The notes below the pieces were generated by a model. It had not been told where the DNA came from. It ran no database searches and worked only from the letters and a program-made list of their open reading frames with translations. Source: Polyangiaceae bacterium (GTDB taxonomy: Bacteria > Myxococcota_A > Polyangia > Polyangiales > Polyangiaceae). From it: DNA of 59,675 nt. The DNA lies in NCBI GenBank assembly GCA_013361525.1, contig JABFXY010000055.1, forward strand, positions 1 to 59,675, read 5' to 3'. Shown here in pieces: positions 56,732 to 59,675 of the stretch. The first letter of the stretch is position 1. Each line of letters starts with the position of its first letter. Made by a program: the position numbers and the translations under genes.

Positions 56732-58867
56732 TCAGAAAACCTGGGTGGGACCCGGTGGTTCGATCGCTCGAATCGCGTCGAGGACGGAGGAGTCCGACAG
56801 GCCGAGCCACAAAGACGGAGCCACCGCGAGCGCGACGAGGAGAAGCGTGAGGACGACGGCCCAGGGCAGCTCGTCACGTCGAAGATCGGGCAGCGTACCG
56901 CCGTAAGGCTCGAGCTCGGGGCTCGTGCGCCACGATGTGGGCACGGCACCTGCGAGTGAGCCGAGACCGCGGGACGCGGCGAGCGCGCAGAGAACCAAGC
57001 CGAGGACCAGCGCGACCGCCACCCACGGCGCACGACCGATGCTGGCGACGATGCCGAGGAACAACGCCCAGAAGCTGCCACTGCCCGGTAGCGCACACGC
57101 GGCGAGGAGCCCGACGAGCCACGCGACCGCGAGCCGCGGCGACGCGCTGGCGAGACCGCCGAGCTTGGACATCGATGCGTCACCGGTTCGAGCGACGACC
57201 GCGTCGGCGACGAGGAAACAGAGGGGCAACGCGAGGGTGCGCGCGACGACGAACGCGAGGTGGCCCTGGAGACCTTCAGGCGTGGCCGTGCCGAGCGCGA
57301 GCAAGGTGAGACCTCCGCTCGCGACGCCGAGGCGGCCGACGAGGCTCTTCACATCGTCGTCGAAGAGCCCGCGCAACCCCGCCGCGACGACGGTCACGAT
57401 GCCCACCGCGAAGAAAAAGCCCGCGACCGACACCCCGGCGTCCGGATAGAGCGGAGCGGTGAAGCGCGCGAGCCCGATGCCGCTCACCAGGGACGCAAAG
57501 GAGAGCACGAGCGCACCGACGGATCCTTCGGCCTTCGCGGCGAAGTCGGCGGCCCAACCGTGGAGCGGAACACACATCGCGAGCGGCAAGAACGCCGCGA
57601 CCACGAGCACCATCGCGCCGCGATCGAAGCGCATCCCGAAGAGCTTCCCCGCGCCCTCGACGGCGGCGTGTCCGTGCGCCGCCTCGCGGGCGATCTCGGG
57701 CAACGCAAAGGTGCGCGTGACGGCGGTGCCGTCCACGAGTCGCGAGGGGAAGGCGTTCTTCGATACGAGGTAGGCGAAGACCGCAAACGACACCGCCGAG
57801 ATCGCGAATGCGAGCGCCGTCTTGAGGGCGGCCGAGCGTGCCGCGGCCTCGGTGCGATCGAACGATTGCCACGCGAGCATCGAGGCGCAGATCGCGACGA
57901 CCACGAGCGACGCGGCGCTCAGCGCGAGGCTCTGGCTGATGCAGAAGAACGTGGCGGCGGAAGCCATGACGCCGCCCCAGCCGAGGACGGCAGCCACGGT
58001 CGCGCGGCCCGGGCGCGCGGCCAGCGCCGCGGCGAACAAGACGATGCCGGCGAGCGGCAACAGCGGCGCGTTGAGCCCGTCCAAGCCGACGTAGTACTCG
58101 ACGTCGCCGAACATCACGAAGCGCTCGATGTGCTGCAGCCCCCAGTTACCGTCGGCGCGGGTCAACAAGCGCGAGAAGCGCGACAGGACGATGCACGCAC
58201 CGAGCGCGCTCGCGATCGCGAGCGCGGAGCCGGCTTGAGCGAGGCGACGCTCGTGCAAGTGCTTGCGGGCGATGGCGGCGAAGAGGCTGACCGCGAGGGG
58301 CAGCAGCGCGACGATCGTGAGGATGTGACGCAGCGGCGCCGGGCGGCGATCCGCGACGACGCTGAGGCGCGCGGGCGGGTCGTACTTGTCTGCGCCGGGC
58401 GCTGCGCCATCGGTCTCGACGACGAGGTTTCCGAAGATCTGCTGTGCGCGGGTCTCTTCCCAGCGAAAGCGAATGGTGTACGAACGCGTCTCGCCCGGCT
58501 TGAGCGGCATCGTCTCGCGGGACGCCGAGGAGATACCGATGCCCGCAGGTGTCCTCGAAGGGCCTTCCTCCTGCTCGAAACCGACGCGGTACACCTCGAG
58601 CGGCCCTTCGCCGACGTTCTTGAGCACGAAGGAGCCGGACATCTCGCGCTCGCCGGGAGCGAGTCGCAGCACCGAGCCCGGCGCGCCTTCGAGCGTCACC
58701 TCCGCCCGGCCGCGCGGACCTTCGCGCGGGCGCTCGGGGCGTTTGCGCCCTTCGATTTTCGGCTTTTCCTCGCCCATGTGGGCGAACGCAACGAGCGGCG
58801 AGAGCCAGCTCGCAGCAAAGACCAGGGCGACGAGCGCCGACAGGAAGATTCGCAACGCGCGGCTCAC
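56732..58867 (-). CDS. NuoM/antiporter-like membrane protein with N-terminal secreted domain
   Basis: The protein has 711 aa. A signal peptide (IFLSALVALVFAASWLSPLVAFA) leads to a beta domain at about 50-185 (GSVLRLAPGEREMSGSFVLK, LKPGETRSYTIRF), resembling secreted Ig/ASH-like modules. About 14 membrane helices follow, with complex-I NuoM/L-type phrasing: EYYVGLDGLNAPLLPL and VPLHGWAADFAAKAEGSVG. Expected key charges are altered: the Lys of LLKMG is absent (here FASLVSGIG), and DDVKSLVGRLG keeps only part of the DLKRLIAYSS segment. The conserved TM His and Glu are not evident. It may be a redox-complex accessory subunit that does not pump protons. GTG 58867 overlaps the upstream stop (GTGA). 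Confidence 0.75.
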   Translation of the reverse strand: MSRALRIFLSALVALVFAASWLSPLVAFAHMGEEKPKIEGRKRPERPREGPRGRAEVTLEGAPGSVLRLAPGEREMSGSFVLKNVGEGPLEVYRVGFEQEEGPSRTPAGIGISSASRETMPLKPGETRSYTIRFRWEETRAQQIFGNLVVETDGAAPGADKYDPPARLSVVADRRPAPLRHILTIVALLPLAVSLFAAIARKHLHERRLAQAGSALAIASALGACIVLSRFSRLLTRADGNWGLQHIERFVMFGDVEYYVGLDGLNAPLLPLAGIVLFAAALAARPGRATVAAVLGWGGVMASAATFFCISQSLALSAASLVVVAICASMLAWQSFDRTEAAARSAALKTALAFAISAVSFAVFAYLVSKNAFPSRLVDGTAVTRTFALPEIAREAAHGHAAVEGAGKLFGMRFDRGAMVLVVAAFLPLAMCVPLHGWAADFAAKAEGSVGALVLSFASLVSGIGLARFTAPLYPDAGVSVAGFFFAVGIVTVVAAGLRGLFDDDVKSLVGRLGVASGGLTLLALGTATPEGLQGHLAFVVARTLALPLCFLVADAVVARTGDASMSKLGGLASASPRLAVAWLVGLLAACALPGSGSFWALFLGIVASIGRAPWVAVALVLGLVLCALAASRGLGSLAGAVPTSWRTSPELEPYGGTLPDLRRDELPWAVVLTLLLVALAVAPSLWLGLSDSSVLDAIRAIEPPGPTQVF

Positions 58868-59675
58868 GAGGCCTCCTCGTCGGCATCGGGATCGACGGGA
58901 CGTGCGGGTGTCGCCGCGGGTGCTTGACGGGCGACGAGCGCGTCGATCCAACCGAGCGGCAACGAAAGAATCGTATCGACGACCGCCGCTGCTCGTGCAC
59001 CCCGCTCGAAGAAGGTGCTCGTCGCAGGGGCGGCGGTGGCTTCGGCCGGCACGGCGACCGGGGAAGACTTCGCCTTGGCGAACGCGACGAAGAGGGCGCC
59101 CCACGGGATGAGCCCGCCAAACACGATGACTGCCCAGCCTCGATCCGTCGTCGCCGCCCACGGAGTGAGCGCGAGCGCAACGGCGGGACCTGCGAGACAG
59201 CCGAGCGCGCCGAAGAAGGTCGCGCCCGTCGAGGGAACCGCGCCGCTTCGAGACGCGGCGTCGCGTCCGAGCGCCCACGCGACGCTGGCCCACACGACCA
59301 GCAGCGCGACCGCGAGGACGACGCCTTTCAAGCCGGAAAACAGCGGTGGAACGATCACGCTCGCCATGGCGATGAACGGGCCGGCGAACGGAAACGGCGC
59401 CGGCGCGACTGCGAGGGTCACCGCCAGATCGGAGCCCGCCGCGGCGCTCACCGGCTGTGGCTCGGGCGCAGGCTCTTCCGCTGTTTTGCGCTTGTCGACC
59501 GGCGCGGATTTCTTCGCTGCCTTCTTCGACGGCTTCGCCGGCGCCGGCTTTTCCGCGGGTGTTTGTTTCGGCTGGGGCACGCCGAACATCGCGAGGGCGG
59601 CGAGCCCCGGGCCGACGGCGGCCGCCGCTGCGAAGGCTGCAGGTGCCGCTGCCGTCAGGCCGGCGGCGCAGACCA
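58864..59675 (-). CDS. membrane protein with complex-I-like context (partial, 5' end outside window)
   Basis: The open frame runs to the window edge without a stop (first full codon at 59673), so the N-terminus is missing; an ATG at 59589 is internal or an alternative start. Visible are an Ala-rich hydrophobic stretch (AAFAAAAAVGPGLAALAMF), a Lys/Pro/Ala-rich linker (about 60 residues), three or four membrane helices (GPFIAMASVIVPPLF, VVLAVALLVVWASVAWALG, TFFGALGCLAGPAVALALT, AVIVFGGLIPWGALFVAF) and a C-terminal amphipathic helix (AAAVVDTILSLPLGWIDALV). That end recalls the last part of NuoL, but the match is weak. Its stop overlaps the NuoM-like gene. Confidence 0.6.
   Translation of the reverse strand, partial: VCAAGLTAAAPAAFAAAAAVGPGLAALAMFGVPQPKQTPAEKPAPAKPSKKAAKKSAPVDKRKTAEEPAPEPQPVSAAAGSDLAVTLAVAPAPFPFAGPFIAMASVIVPPLFSGLKGVVLAVALLVVWASVAWALGRDAASRSGAVPSTGATFFGALGCLAGPAVALALTPWAATTDRGWAVIVFGGLIPWGALFVAFAKAKSSPVAVPAEATAAPATSTFFERGARAAAVVDTILSLPLGWIDALVARQAPAATPARPVDPDADEEAS

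Noticed and set aside
1..59675. tRNA, rRNA or CRISPR array
   Set aside because: No cloverleaf-like tRNA, rRNA segment or regularly spaced short repeats were found by eye; a tRNAscan/CRISPR search would settle it.

Overview
This is a GC-rich, densely coded bacterial chromosome segment. It most likely comes from a myxobacterium (Myxococcota, probably Polyangiales-like). The pointers are an AgmX/PglI-type protein, many secreted lipoproteins whose lipobox cysteine is followed by Gly/Ser-rich linkers, MopE-like DxDCDG metal-binding repeats, FGE-like and sulfatase-like surface proteins, several His-kinase/regulator sets and a sigma-54 activator. I saw no rRNA, tRNA, CRISPR array, transposase or integrase. 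The assignment rests on gene content only.

Layout. 118-6994 (minus) holds an SH3-domain membrane protein, an FGE-like protein, a membrane sulfatase-like protein with a metal-binding insert, and a HEAT-repeat secreted protein. 7059-12737 carries a DHH-type phosphoesterase whose motifs look circularly permuted, a tandem GNAT protein, a DUF4202 protein, purS, a coiled-coil protein, purC and mdh. 12868-19090 contains a histidine phosphatase, small surface proteins, an H-NOX/histidine-kinase gas-sensing pair followed by an APS-kinase-like protein, an AI-2E family permease, an SPW-type membrane protein and a rhodanese. 19229-21169 is a divergent PF10118-type hydrolase/AraC regulator pair.

The most unusual part is 21381-27684. 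A good -24/-12 (sigma-54) promoter with an upstream palindrome precedes five co-directional genes with strong Shine-Dalgarno sites. They are two paralogous 181-aa proteins, each an internal duplication of a small beta-rich unit; a 973-aa protein I do not recognise; a phage tail-collar-type protein; and a trypsin/V8-like serine protease that begins with one more copy of the same unit. A Crp/Fnr regulator and a sigma-54 enhancer-binding protein lie immediately downstream. I propose this as a candidate undescribed, conditionally expressed extracellular or appendage system.

30243-33424 is a CreBC/BlrAB-like two-component system with cre-tag-like TTCAC repeats before a downstream membrane gene pair. 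33512-34768 is a TetR gene with tandem palindromic operators plus a VOC protein. 36270-38361 is a SpoIIE phosphatase/anti-sigma kinase/STAS-like partner-switching operon. 38379-43478 is mostly lipoproteins plus a ferritin-like protein. 43483-49030 carries a Rep/PcrA helicase, a second membrane sulfatase-like protein and a translationally coupled FAD oxidoreductase. 49043-54875 holds lipoproteins, a vWA protein and the AgmX/PglI protein. 54918-59675 (minus) reads a partial membrane protein, a NuoM-like protein with an extra secreted N-terminal domain and eroded key residues, an FG-GAP lipoprotein and peptide deformylase. Translational coupling by GTGA/ATGA overlaps is common throughout.
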